The notes: generated from the sequence alone by a model not told the origin. A stretch of DNA of 48,535 nt from Desulfarculales bacterium UBA702 (GCA_002298165.1 DBMI01000104.1:187-48721), one strand, 5' to 3'; counted from the stretch's first letter, positions 7,695 through 16,281 are shown. Translations and numbers: made by a program.

Positions 7695-8645
7695 TTGCTC
7701 ACGGTTGTTATTCCCGTCTACCGCAACGAAGGCTCCATCCCCGAACTGCTCGATGCAGTCGAATTCCTGGACCGTCAACTTAGAGGGGATTTCGAAGCCG
7801 TATTCGTTGTGGACGGCAGCCCCGACAGGTGCTACGAGATCCTGCGGGACGCACTGCCAAACCGGACCTTTAGATCCATCCTTGCCCTGCTTTCACGAAA
7901 TTTCGGGTCGTTCTCGGCCATACGCTGTGGTCTGGGGATCGGCAATGGTGAGCGCTTCGCGGTCATGGCGGCCGATCTTCAGGAACCTCCCGAACTCATC
8001 CTTAGAATGGACGAAGAACTGCGCTCGGAGAGCGTCGATGTTGTGGTCGGCGTGAGAGAGCTGCGCATGGACCCATTGTCCGCGCGTTTGCCTGCCCAGA
8101 TCTTCTGGGGACTTTACCGCAGGTTTGTCGTTCCCGAAATCCCTCCCGGGGGGGTTGACGTTTTTGCGTGCAATCGCGCTTTCAGGGACCAATTGCTGGA
8201 GCTGGAAGAAAGGCACAGTTCACTCATCGCCCAGATTTTCTGGCTGGGCTACAGGCGAAAACTTCTTACATACAACAGACTCGAGCGCAAGCACGGAAAA
8301 TCGGCCTGGACTCTGGGGAAAAAACTCAATTACATGATGGACAGTATCTTTTCTTTCACCGACTTGCCGATCCGGTTGCTCATAAGGACCGGTGCCGCCG
8401 GGATGATAATCTCAGCCCTGTGCGGAGTTGTGGTTGCCCTGTCCAAGGCAATGGGCATTATTGTGGTACCAGGATACTCGGCGACCATCCTGGCGATAAT
8501 ATTTTTTGGTGCGCTCAATCTTTTCGGCCTTGGAGTCGTGGGCTCTTATGCGTGGCGTACTTACGAAAACACCAAAGCAAGGCCCCTTCATGTGGTGCTT
8601 CGAACCCATGAGAGTTCCGGACGGAGAGCGGAATTAAAGAATTAG
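7695..8645 (+). CDS. GtrB/ArnC-like family 2 glycosyltransferase (polyprenyl-phosphate glycosyltransferase)
   Basis: A 316-residue GT2 enzyme expected to transfer a sugar from a nucleotide donor to undecaprenyl phosphate on the cytoplasmic side of the membrane. The catalytic domain begins at once with LTVVIPVYRNEG. It has VVDGSPD (38-44), ADLQEPPE (93-100) and the KHGKSAW segment, then two C-terminal transmembrane helices (about 228-254 and 262-285), the GtrB/DPM1-like layout. The start is TTG at 7695, two bases after the aminotransferase stop, with AAAGGGGA as SD. An in-frame upstream codon at 7626 would add 23 residues unlike the family. A GtrA-like gene at 12523 and GT-C or GtrII-like genes nearby suggest a Gtr-type system that flips lipid-linked sugar and transfers it outside. 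Confidence 0.87.
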   Translation: MLTVVIPVYRNEGSIPELLDAVEFLDRQLRGDFEAVFVVDGSPDRCYEILRDALPNRTFRSILALLSRNFGSFSAIRCGLGIGNGERFAVMAADLQEPPELILRMDEELRSESVDVVVGVRELRMDPLSARLPAQIFWGLYRRFVVPEIPPGGVDVFACNRAFRDQLLELEERHSSLIAQIFWLGYRRKLLTYNRLERKHGKSAWTLGKKLNYMMDSIFSFTDLPIRLLIRTGAAGMIISALCGVVVALSKAMGIIVVPGYSATILAIIFFGALNLFGLGVVGSYAWRTYENTKARPLHVVLRTHESSGRRAELKN

Positions 8646-8679
8646 GCTATTTCAGGGATTTGAGACGGAGGGCATACTC

Positions 8680-9498
8680 ATGTCGCTAAAGACAGCACCT
8701 ACGAGGGCAACGCCCCGGAACCGCTGCATCGCGGAAAGTGCCGTCCTGGGGCCGGGCTCATACGTCGCGGAGGGGGCACTGATTGGCGAAGCCGTTAAAG
8801 TAGGGCCCGGCGCCGTAGTACTGTCAGGCGGGACGGAAGCTATCGAGACCACCGTAATATGTGCCGGCGCGGAGATCGGTGCAAATGCGACGGTACTTGC
8901 GGGCGTAAAGATCGGCATCAGGGCAAGAGTTGCCCCGGGGGCCGTCGTTACCCGCTCCGTGCCGCCATTGGCTGTTGTAGAGGGAAATCCCGCACGCATT
9001 ACCGGCTACGTTGAAACCTCTCAGGTGGATTTCCCGCAGAGTATCGCACCGGGTATTCCCGAAACCTCGATTCGCTCCAGCAAAGTTAAAGGAGTGACCT
9101 TCCACAACCTGAGGATGGTCTATGATCTTCGGGGCAATCTTTCGGCGGGCGAATTCGAGAAGGATATTCCCTTTAAGCCGCTCCGCTACTTCCTTGTTTT
9201 CGAAGTCCCAACCGCCGAGAGCCGCGGGGAGCATGCTCACCTCAAATGCGAGCAATTCCTGGTGGCGGTAAGGGGAAGTATCAATGTAATTGCCGACGAT
9301 GGGCAGACTCGGGAAGAATTCATTCTGAACCGCCCCGACACGGGACTCTACCTGCCTCCGATGGTCTGGGGAATTCAGTATCACTATTCCGCGGATGCAG
9401 TCCTGCTCGTATTCGCTTCTGAATACTACGACCCTGCCGACTATGTGCGCGATTACTCCGATTTCCTGAAGCTGGTAAAGACCCGCCCGAACAACTGA
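8680..9498 (+). CDS. WxcM-like fusion: hexapeptide acetyltransferase plus sugar 3,4-ketoisomerase
   Basis: A 272-residue two-domain enzyme. Residues about 15-110 are a left-handed beta-helix acyltransferase with hexapeptide repeats (for example VKVGPGAVV, AEIGANATVLAGVKIG) and the terminal VEGNPARI typical of sugar N-acetyltransferases (FdtC/QdtC role). Residues about 135-268 are a cupin of the FdtA/QdtA/WxcM family: EHAHLKCEQFLVAVRGS includes His185 and His187 at the active-site position, followed by DDG and LYLPPMVWGI. The cupin isomerises dTDP-4-keto-6-deoxyglucose to the 3-keto sugar that the DegT enzyme aminates; the beta-helix then acetylates the amine. This fusion order is known from Xanthomonas WxcM. 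GGAGGG precedes ATG 8680. It ends 28 bases from a convergent gene. Confidence 0.88.
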   Translation: MSLKTAPTRATPRNRCIAESAVLGPGSYVAEGALIGEAVKVGPGAVVLSGGTEAIETTVICAGAEIGANATVLAGVKIGIRARVAPGAVVTRSVPPLAVVEGNPARITGYVETSQVDFPQSIAPGIPETSIRSSKVKGVTFHNLRMVYDLRGNLSAGEFEKDIPFKPLRYFLVFEVPTAESRGEHAHLKCEQFLVAVRGSINVIADDGQTREEFILNRPDTGLYLPPMVWGIQYHYSADAVLLVFASEYYDPADYVRDYSDFLKLVKTRPNN

Positions 9499-9526
9499 GG
9501 CTAAACAGAGGGAGTAAACAAAACCA

Positions 9527-10573
9527 TTATTGGCGAACCCGCAAGGCACCGTCGATTTTGTAGGAAACCCTGCCGGTTTTCAGTCTTCTGGAAACAGCCT
9601 GGTGGGTAAGGGCCATGCAGAGAGGGATGCCTATACACAGTGAAGTTTGAACGATCAGCTTCTCTAGATCATACGTCAAAGCGTAATAGTACAGCTGGGT
9701 GTTGCATATAATAAGTAAGACCAAAAAATGGTAGAGGTAAATGTAGAGGGAATGCTTTCCGATTGTGCTGATGCATAGCAGGCCCCCGCTAACCATGAAA
9801 TTCCTGCTGCTTTTCACCAAGTGAAAAGATGAGATAATCAGCCCGGCCATGCTCAACATATATAGAATTGCCTTCAACAAGGGCGGATTAGATATTTTGA
9901 TGTCGATCCAGCCAAATTGGTTGCTGGTGATTAGCATGAAAAGGGAAAAAGCGAATAAAGACAGGACCATTTTAGGGTTTGATGCAATTTCAGTTATGGG
10001 TTTGCTGCAAACCATCCCCAGGGCGAATACAAACAGATAAGAACCCCCGAGAAGAAAAGCTCCTCCGCCGTGCAGGTTCAAGATGCGGGCATGGTTCATA
10101 AGGAAAGAGGATAACAGGTACAAAATGGCAAGACATGCGAGCTTATAGGCAATGCTGTCATACCTGTTGAGGTACCAGTAAAGAGTTCGTGAAACTGCGA
10201 TCAACTGTAAATAGAAAGCTAAAAAGTAGAATGGCGATGTAACATTGAACAGCAGAAGGCTCCACAGGTAATTAGAAGCAGAAAACGCCCAACCATCCGT
10301 GAAAATGCGATAAGCCGCAGTTGCTATAGCGTAGGATAAAAGAATGGGCTTCAACCTCTTCCAGATATACTTCAAATGTGGGCTTGTTGTTTTCTCCAGT
10401 GATATGGATGAAGTAATTCCGCCCAGGAAAACAAACATCGGTACGGCAAAAATAATATAGGGGGCGACGAACTTGGGGTAGAGCATCTGCGTATGATCTA
10501 TTACCACTGCAATCATCGCGAAGCCGCGGCAAAAATCTATCCAGCCCTGCCTGTTATCACCCAAATCCTTCAT
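9527..10573 (-). CDS. Acyltransferase family 3 (OafA/NodX-like) membrane protein
   Basis: A 348-residue integral membrane protein with about ten hydrophobic helices. It begins with the acyltransferase-3 signature: WIDFCRGFAMIAVVIDHT, in which the R and the H of DHT are the conserved residues. FAVPMFVFLGGI follows in the second helix. Such enzymes O-acetylate surface polysaccharides or lipids across the inner membrane. ATG 10573 is preceded by TGGAGA at ideal spacing; an in-frame GTG at 10600 has no better support. The gene lies on the strand opposite to the glycan operon, together with the GtrII-like gene, and looks AT-richer than its plus-strand neighbours, which suggests separate acquisition. 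The acyl acceptor is unknown. Confidence 0.85.
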   Translation of the reverse strand: MKDLGDNRQGWIDFCRGFAMIAVVIDHTQMLYPKFVAPYIIFAVPMFVFLGGITSSISLEKTTSPHLKYIWKRLKPILLSYAIATAAYRIFTDGWAFSASNYLWSLLLFNVTSPFYFLAFYLQLIAVSRTLYWYLNRYDSIAYKLACLAILYLLSSFLMNHARILNLHGGGAFLLGGSYLFVFALGMVCSKPITEIASNPKMVLSLFAFSLFMLITSNQFGWIDIKISNPPLLKAILYMLSMAGLIISSFHLVKSSRNFMVSGGLLCISTIGKHSLYIYLYHFLVLLIICNTQLYYYALTYDLEKLIVQTSLCIGIPLCMALTHQAVSRRLKTGRVSYKIDGALRVRQ

Positions 10574-10582
10574 TAATTCTCC

Positions 10583-10621
10583 AGAGCCGCGCCCACACAC
10601 CCCGTCGCCGCTCGCGGCTCT
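10583..10621 (-). promoter_or_regulatory. Inverted repeat abutting the SD of the acyltransferase gene
   Basis: A perfect 9-base inverted repeat: AGAGCCGCG (10583-10591) and CGCGGCTCT (10613-10621) enclose a GC-rich 21-base loop. On the minus strand the stem ends right at the GGAG SD of the acyltransferase. It lacks a T run, so it is not a normal terminator. It could modulate ribosome access or be a relic of a mobile boundary. Confidence 0.45.
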
Positions 10622-10696
10622 GTTCGGTGGCGAGGTGGAATCATTCCCAGCTCTTATATGCTTTAGTGTCGTATCTTGAATTCAACGTAGTATAAA

Positions 10697-12163
10697 TTAA
10701 TCGAGACAAACGACAGCGATGCTTTCATGCGTGAAGACCGAGCCAATTTTGGGCCACTTCGGTTTATCCGCACATAAAGCTTTCCCTTCGTCCTGCGAGC
10801 CTTTATTGACGGGAATGCCGGCAATTTCCGTGAAGATACCGAAAGAGCCATAAAATGCAGATGTGTTCATCTCACCCAGCACCCAAGAAATTCCTTGACG
10901 GTAAAACGGCTGATACCCGACCAGGCAGAGCTCCGAAACCTTTTCATAGTCGGGAAGGCGCTCGACATCCGCCAATATTCTATTCGCCTTGAGGATATCC
11001 CGTTGATTAAGTCGAATCTGGTCTACAAGAACAGCATTATTTATCGTAATAAATCCGAGGACAACTAACGACAATGCCACCTTTATGCCAAGGGAGGTCC
11101 ATCTTCCCGTTATGTAATGTAGTGCCGGCAACAGCAACCCAGCCCATACCAGCCCCGCATGCGACAACATTCGAGGCACGGGCCACCACAAAGAGAGAAA
11201 TAGCAAAAAGCTGAGTGAACTCAGGAAAATACCCGCACCCAGACAGATCTGCCCCAAAACAAATCTAAGTTTTTCCTTGTTTGTATTATTACTTTTTGCT
11301 GAAAAGTAGATCAAGGCCATATAGCCGCACAGTACCGCTGCAACCAGAATAAACTTTGTCGCACTTGGGACAATGTGCTCGGTTTTATAAAAGAAAGTTT
11401 TATAAAAGTCCGTTGCTTGCCCAATGCGCTCGCTTAGCTGGTTTAGAGCGATAAATGCTGCCCTTCCCGCTGGCTCGATATGCAGTATCGCTTGCGTGAT
11501 TTTGAGTAAAACAAAATACAAGATGGTACCGGCCACCGACACGCCCAAGAGGAAAAACGCCATCGGCTCGCGTCTATCTTCCTTTTTTGTCCGTAATGCC
11601 TCAGAAGCCCAGCGCCCTAGCACTAGCACGACTACAAAGCTTAAGATCGGTTGATATAAAGAGATGGCCGCAGCGATAACAGCACTGGAGACCACGAAAT
11701 CTCTTAGTGAATAAGGTCTGAACACAACCGTAAAGGATATAAGCAAAAATGGAATTGCGTAGAATATCACTACAGTTTTCCATGTAAACATCTCTACGGT
11801 ATACGGATGATTTGCAATCAAAGTTGCAACTATAAGCTGCGGCCAGAAACCATCAATTTGCAAAAAACGAACCGATAAAGACGCAAACAAGGATATCGCA
11901 ACAATTCCAAGGCACACCCCCAAAAAGTAGGTATTATAAAGTGTAACATGGACTTGCTTAAGCAAAAGCAATATTGCCGCTTGGCCAAACCGTCCCTCGC
12001 TAAGAACGTGATATAGAAGCTGCCGGATTGATAGTATACCTGGCGCTTGTATCCAATCATCAATTGAATAAGCAGGGAAGAGGGCAACTCCTTTTGCAAA
12101 CAGTGTAATAACGATGATCGAAATCGATAGCTTATCGAATATAGGGGCTTTAATGGAAGTCAC
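10697..12163 (-). CDS. GtrII-like polytopic glucosyltransferase (O-antigen modification type)
   Basis: A 488-residue membrane protein with roughly ten hydrophobic helices and a C-terminal soluble tail of about 90 residues. The N-terminal region has a SIDDW motif after the first helix, the acidic pair expected in GtrII/GT-C-like glycosyltransferases that use polyprenyl-phosphate sugars outside the membrane. ANHPYTVEMFTWK and WWPVPRMLSHAGLVW also fit the GtrII (Glucos_trans_II) pattern. The assignment is from architecture and motifs, not a search. The start is GTG 12163 with GAGG at a 6-base spacing. The gene lies upstream of the acyltransferase on the same strand and is visibly AT-richer than the flanking plus-strand genes. 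It could use the lipid-linked sugar made by the GtrB-like and GtrA-like proteins. Confidence 0.65.
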   Translation of the reverse strand: MTSIKAPIFDKLSISIIVITLFAKGVALFPAYSIDDWIQAPGILSIRQLLYHVLSEGRFGQAAILLLLKQVHVTLYNTYFLGVCLGIVAISLFASLSVRFLQIDGFWPQLIVATLIANHPYTVEMFTWKTVVIFYAIPFLLISFTVVFRPYSLRDFVVSSAVIAAAISLYQPILSFVVVLVLGRWASEALRTKKEDRREPMAFFLLGVSVAGTILYFVLLKITQAILHIEPAGRAAFIALNQLSERIGQATDFYKTFFYKTEHIVPSATKFILVAAVLCGYMALIYFSAKSNNTNKEKLRFVLGQICLGAGIFLSSLSFLLFLSLWWPVPRMLSHAGLVWAGLLLPALHYITGRWTSLGIKVALSLVVLGFITINNAVLVDQIRLNQRDILKANRILADVERLPDYEKVSELCLVGYQPFYRQGISWVLGEMNTSAFYGSFGIFTEIAGIPVNKGSQDEGKALCADKPKWPKIGSVFTHESIAVVCLD

Positions 12164-12522
12164 TCAATACCTCGCCTTGCTCAAAACACGATCTATACTC
12201 AACCACCCTTCACAGCATTGCGGATGAAATTCAAAAAACCCATTATTGATTTTGAAATGGAGCTATTTTCGTGCGGACCGCTTCGATATACCACTATCGG
12301 GTCGATTATTATACCACGAATCCGGCATTTGAGGCGAAAGCTGGGCCCGGATGCTATTCAAAATGCACAGGCAAAAATTCTTGCCGGTCATCGCGGGCTG
12401 GTGCTAGGATGAGACATCGTTTGGAATCAACTTGAGATTACTTGTGCATTTCCAGGAGAGTCCCATGGCCCTTAGTCGCCGTGGATTATTGGAAAAACTA
12501 TTCGAGCCGGCGGGGAGGGTCC
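12164..12522. other. Divergent intergenic region upstream of the GtrA-like gene
   Basis: About 360 bases between the divergent GtrII-like and GtrA-like genes. The left part is AT-rich. One short plus-strand reading frame (12218-12412) has no family signal or SD and is not called. No RNA gene, terminator or convincing promoter is seen. This gap also marks one edge of the opposite-strand pair inserted in the glycan cluster. Confidence 0.4.
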
Positions 12523-12945
12523 GTGACAGAGGCCTTTAATGCTGCGCAGCCGGAACATGGGCCGCGAATATGGGCTACATTCACGCGTTTCCTGCTCTCC
12601 GGTGCCTTCAATACCGCGGTCACCTATGCGATGTATCTCGTATTGCTCCGTTTCATGTCATACCGGGTCAGCTATACCATCGCATTTGTTTCCGGAATCA
12701 TAATTGCCTATTGCCTGAACAGGGTTTTCGTTTTTCGAGCCAGCGGCGGAGCCAAAGCCGTTGCGCTTTTCCCGCTGGTTTATGTGGTTCAGTACGCGGC
12801 AGGCCTGGCAATCGTTTCGATCTGGGTTGAAATCCTCGGCTGGAGCAGTTTGCTGGCCCCGGCGGCGGCGATCGCATTTACCATCCCGCTGACCTTCTTC
12901 CTCACCAGACTGGTATTTACGGGAAAGGGATTTTCAGGAAAATGA
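12523..12945 (+). CDS. GtrA-like small membrane protein (putative lipid-linked sugar flippase)
   Basis: A 140-residue protein with four hydrophobic helices, the size and topology of the GtrA family. Family features include FTRFLLSGAFNTAVTYAMY in helix 1, the AYCLNRVFVF motif after helix 2 (the conserved N-R-x-F/W-x-F block) and an Arg/Phe-rich end, FFLTRLVFTGKGF. GtrA proteins are thought to flip undecaprenyl-phosphate-linked sugars to the periplasmic side. I chose GTG 12523 because GGGGAGGG lies just upstream and it gives the family length; the frame is open further upstream to 12442. It overlaps the next gene by four bases (ATGA), indicating translational coupling with the GT-C-like protein. 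Confidence 0.85.
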   Translation: MTEAFNAAQPEHGPRIWATFTRFLLSGAFNTAVTYAMYLVLLRFMSYRVSYTIAFVSGIIIAYCLNRVFVFRASGGAKAVALFPLVYVVQYAAGLAIVSIWVEILGWSSLLAPAAAIAFTIPLTFFLTRLVFTGKGFSGK

Positions 12946-14849
12946 GCAAAATAACGGATTTCCTGATTCTCATAATTGCTCCGCTGCTATCGACGGTAGG
13001 CAAGTTATACGCCCGTGAACAATTGCGGAAAACGGCTTTCTTCATACTCATCCTCGCACCGGTTCTGGCCCTTGCTTTTAATGCCCTCTCATGGCTGCGC
13101 TACGGCATCGATATCCCGCTCTGGGACGACTGGGGATTCTATAATCCCGGAGGCATAGGATCATTCGACCTGAAATATTTGTTTCAGCCCGCAAACGACA
13201 CCCTTTTCCCTGTCGGCAAAACGCTCGACTCAATTGCCCAGCGCCTGTTGGACGGTAATTCCGTCGCCTACCAGCTGATCTCGATGATAACAGTCCTGGG
13301 ACTGCTGCTTTTCATACAGTGGCGACTCCTGACGGCATGCCTCAAAGACCGTTTTCTTGCGGCCTGCGCCTTTGGTTTTACTGTCCTGATGCTGAGGCCG
13401 GACAGCTACTGGGGGTTCCAAAACATCGCCTACCATCACGCGCTTCCGCTCGTATTCGACCTTTCAGCGCTCTACATCATTACGGGAAGTAAATGGAGAG
13501 ATCGGCTGAGCACGCCGGTTGTTTTCATATTGGGAATACTTGCAGGGCTCTCCTACATCTCCGGCGCTTTTTCGACACTGGCAATGGGGTTTGTAGTCTT
13601 TATATCGGGACTTTTTATTCAGCCATTGCAGCGCAGGCCCCTGGTACTGGGAGGACTGGCGCTCACACTTGCGGGCATCCTTACCCTAATACCGCAGGTT
13701 TGGGTAATAGCGTTTTATCAAAAAGGTGTTGCGCAGGCTTCCAACAGTCTGGCGCTTCCAAATGAGAAGGAATTCTGGCTGTTCCTCTTTGGCGTTGTCG
13801 GCAAATCCCTTTTTCTGAGGCCATTGGGTCTGCATATAATTCCGGCTGTTCTTTTGTTCGGTGCGGCGGCCCTGGCTGTACTGCGCTTTGGCAAAGCCCT
13901 CTTTGGGAAGAAGCTGCAAACCCTTTCGGAAGCGGGGACCGGGATTATACTATCAGCCCTGTTTACCGCTATCTTCGTCTATCTCATCCTTGTTGCCGCG
14001 GGAAGAACGCACCTGCGCCCGCCGGATGTCGAATCGGCCTTCGCATACGGATTTGCGAGGTTTCATTTTTTCTGGGTAACGCTTCTGTGGCCCTGGCTGG
14101 CGGCAGCGGTATTAAAGGGTATCGGCAGGATGAAATTTACCCCGGAGCTTAACCCGACCGGGACCCTGGTTTTGATCACAACTATTATAACCGTGCTCGC
14201 ATTTGTAGGCGTACTTAAGAAGGATTCGTATTACCGGCAGGGTGTAGTGCAGAGGGCGATGGGGATCAACTGCATTTCCTCGGCGCTGCGCAATGGCGAT
14301 GAAACTGTGATGTGCACACAACTCTACCCGGTCGATCTGTTCAGGTCGATCGTTTACGCAAAAGGAATTGGCGCTTCGTTTACACGCTCCCTCCCTTACT
14401 CCCCGATTATACCGGTTGGGACGAAAGATCCAGCGCCCCTGTTCCTGTTTTCCAAAACAGCCCATACGGAGATTGGCTTCCGCAACCTACCCGAGATCCA
14501 GGCCAGGGAAACCGGGTATCAGTTCAAGGCCGCTGACGATCCCATGATAATTTTCAAAACGGGATCTCCGGAGGTGCTCAAGAGCTGTCTCCTTCTCCAG
14601 GTGGTTGCCGTGATGAAGGTTGATGAGGTGGATTCGGTCCAGGTTTTCTACAAGCCTCTCGGGCAGAAGCGCTTCAGTGGGAGTTTTTCACGCATAACCC
14701 CGGTTGACCCCGGCAGTGAATGCCGGGAAGTTGTGTTCGAACTTGCCAGCGCCAGCGGATTTCAGGAGGATTTCAGGTTCGATCCTGTCATGAAGCCGCA
14801 AAGGTTCGAGCTAAAGGATCTGGAAGTGCGCTGCAGGGTATCGAAGTAA
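12942..14849 (+). CDS. Large polytopic membrane protein, putative GT-C-type glycosyltransferase
   Basis: A 635-residue protein with about eleven to thirteen hydrophobic helices over residues 30-435 and a soluble C-terminal domain of about 200 residues. After the first main helix it has PLWDDWGFYN, an acidic pair in the first periplasmic loop as in GT-C glycosyltransferases that use polyprenyl-phosphate donors. It overlaps the GtrA-like gene by four bases (ATGA). That places it as the likely third component of a Gtr-like three-protein system (GtrB synthesises, GtrA flips, this protein transfers). I recognise no more specific family, and the transferred sugar and acceptor are unknown. Confidence 0.65.
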   Translation: MSKITDFLILIIAPLLSTVGKLYAREQLRKTAFFILILAPVLALAFNALSWLRYGIDIPLWDDWGFYNPGGIGSFDLKYLFQPANDTLFPVGKTLDSIAQRLLDGNSVAYQLISMITVLGLLLFIQWRLLTACLKDRFLAACAFGFTVLMLRPDSYWGFQNIAYHHALPLVFDLSALYIITGSKWRDRLSTPVVFILGILAGLSYISGAFSTLAMGFVVFISGLFIQPLQRRPLVLGGLALTLAGILTLIPQVWVIAFYQKGVAQASNSLALPNEKEFWLFLFGVVGKSLFLRPLGLHIIPAVLLFGAAALAVLRFGKALFGKKLQTLSEAGTGIILSALFTAIFVYLILVAAGRTHLRPPDVESAFAYGFARFHFFWVTLLWPWLAAAVLKGIGRMKFTPELNPTGTLVLITTIITVLAFVGVLKKDSYYRQGVVQRAMGINCISSALRNGDETVMCTQLYPVDLFRSIVYAKGIGASFTRSLPYSPIIPVGTKDPAPLFLFSKTAHTEIGFRNLPEIQARETGYQFKAADDPMIIFKTGSPEVLKSCLLLQVVAVMKVDEVDSVQVFYKPLGQKRFSGSFSRITPVDPGSECREVVFELASASGFQEDFRFDPVMKPQRFELKDLEVRCRVSK

Positions 14850-14896
14850 ATGTATTGGAGGCCGGGCCCGGAGCATGAATCCCGGCGATGGTGGAA

Positions 14897-14933
14897 CTTA
14901 CGTGGGGCAGGCTTTCCAGCCTGCCTGCGTAAG
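14897..14933. repeat. Palindromic dispersed repeat, copy 1
   Basis: A compound hairpin: outer arms CTTACG (14897-14902) and CGTAAG (14928-14933), inner arms GGCAGGCT (14906-14913) and AGCCTGCC (14918-14925), loop TTCC. It lies between the GT-C-like and hexapeptide genes. A related copy in reverse orientation occurs at 44860-44893, also intergenic, so this looks like a REP-type dispersed element rather than a terminator; there is no T run. Confidence 0.65.
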
Positions 14934-14949
14934 AATACGGAGAAATTGA

Positions 14950-15690
14950 ATGCAGGTAGGTGATTTCAGCAGAATCGACAGAAATGCAAAAATTGCGGAA
15001 GATGTGAAGATCGGCAGCTTCTGCACCGTTCATGCTAATGTGGAAATCCACGAGGGGACAACCATCGAGGATTATTGCACTCTCGGCTACCCGACTCCAC
15101 TGGCTGGTGGAAAACCGCTGGTTATCGGCCGCAATTCACTTATCCGCAGCTACTCCCTTTTCTACGAAGGATCCAGCTTCGGCGAAGGCCTCAGTACCGG
15201 CAACAGGGCATCGGTAAGGGAGCTGACCACTGCCGGGAAGCACTTTCAGATCGGGACTCTTTGCGACATCCAGGGTCATTGCCAAATCGGGGACCACGTC
15301 AGGTTTCAGTCGAATGTCTATATCGCCCAAGGGAGCATCCTCCACGATTTCGTCTGGATATTCCCACACGCAGTTTTGACAAACGATCCGCATCCCCCTA
15401 ACGACCTCGTGAAGGCCGGGGCGGAGATTTTCGATCATGCTGTAATTTCGGCATCCGCCTGCGTTCTGTCCGGCCTGAAGATAGGAGAACATTCCCTGGT
15501 GGGGGCTTCGAGCCTCGTTACCAAAGACGTCGAGCCTCACACGGCAGTTTTTGGGGTTCCCGCCAAGTTTCGCTGCCGGGTCGAGGAGATTATGCTGAGA
15601 GACGGCAGCAACCGCCCCGCATACCCCTGGACCAGGCACTTTCACAGAGGGTATCCCGAAGAGATAGTCGCAAAGTGGATTAAGGAATGA
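14950..15690 (+). CDS. Left-handed beta-helix (hexapeptide repeat) acyltransferase, WbpD/LpxA-like
   Basis: A 246-residue soluble enzyme built of hexapeptide repeats: AKIAEDVKIGSF, VEIHEGTTIEDYCTLG, CQIGDHVRFQSNVYIAQGS. The segment HAVLTNDPHPP matches the catalytic-loop region of WbpD/WlbB-type sugar N-acetyltransferases. A terminal VFGVPAKF is the usual end of such folds, followed by a 40-residue helical tail. It would acylate a sugar precursor for the surface glycan, either a second acetylation besides the WxcM fusion or a different sugar. The SD is GGAGA before ATG 14950. It ends 55 bases from the convergent lipoprotein gene. Confidence 0.8.
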   Translation: MQVGDFSRIDRNAKIAEDVKIGSFCTVHANVEIHEGTTIEDYCTLGYPTPLAGGKPLVIGRNSLIRSYSLFYEGSSFGEGLSTGNRASVRELTTAGKHFQIGTLCDIQGHCQIGDHVRFQSNVYIAQGSILHDFVWIFPHAVLTNDPHPPNDLVKAGAEIFDHAVISASACVLSGLKIGEHSLVGASSLVTKDVEPHTAVFGVPAKFRCRVEEIMLRDGSNRPAYPWTRHFHRGYPEEIVAKWIKE

Positions 15691-15745
15691 AATCTCATTC
15701 ATCGAAACTGTGCCGGTCCAGGAAAGGACCTTAATCTATCTTAAT

Positions 15746-16228
15746 TTATTCCGGTGCTTTCAGGTAATCCTTTTCCCATTTCACTTGCTCGATCCACCAG
15801 AGTTCGTCTCGATAGACCAAAAAATACACCAGATCGTTATTCTCCCGCGTTGGCTCCTGGTTGGCGGCATTATCTTTGATATCCTTATAGACGTATTCCC
15901 ACTCTTCATTTGTCCAAACGCGAGCTTTGTCCTCCGATGGCCTTTCCAATTTCTTCACGCTGAGGGCCAGCAGTTTTGAATCCAGGTATGTTCCTCTCTG
16001 CTTATTCAGGTCAATCAGGACGGTTATCTTGTTTAACTCGGACTGCATTGCCAGCCCTTTCAGAGGAGTGATATCGGAAGACCTATATGCCTCGACCAGC
16101 GATTTATTGTACTCGTTTATCTTAACTACGATAGGTTTTTGATCGAAAGCAGATGAGGAACAAGAGAGGAAAAGGGGCAGCAACATTGTAGTCACAATAT
16201 GGCTAGGCTTTGTGCGAATTTTTGCCAT
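15746..16228 (-). CDS. Small lipoprotein at the end of the cytochrome block
   Basis: A 160-residue protein with a lipobox: short basic N-terminus, hydrophobic stretch, then LFLSC with the lipidated Cys at residue 23. The mature part begins with a helical region (NEYNKSLVEAYRSSDITPL). It ends in a beta-rich stretch with several Trp residues (VWTNEEWEYVY, DELWWIEQVKWEKDY). This resembles the ARC6/IMS or NTF2-like domain pattern, but only weakly. The start ATG 16228 has AAGGAAGG upstream; the frame is open further upstream but without an SD. The start lies 53 bases after the stop of the cytochrome gene at 16282, so it is probably the last gene of that transcript. The role is unknown, perhaps an accessory of the cytochrome system. 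Confidence 0.75.
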   Translation of the reverse strand: MAKIRTKPSHIVTTMLLPLFLSCSSSAFDQKPIVVKINEYNKSLVEAYRSSDITPLKGLAMQSELNKITVLIDLNKQRGTYLDSKLLALSVKKLERPSEDKARVWTNEEWEYVYKDIKDNAANQEPTRENNDLVYFLVYRDELWWIEQVKWEKDYLKAPE

Positions 16229-16281
16229 GCCGATCCTTCCTTTATCAGTCATCTGTCCAATAGCATGCGTCACGCCTAGAA

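Noticed and set aside
12218..12412. 64-codon plus-strand frame between the GtrII-like and GtrA-like genes
   Set aside because: No SD and no family resemblance; lies in an AT-rich divergent promoter region.
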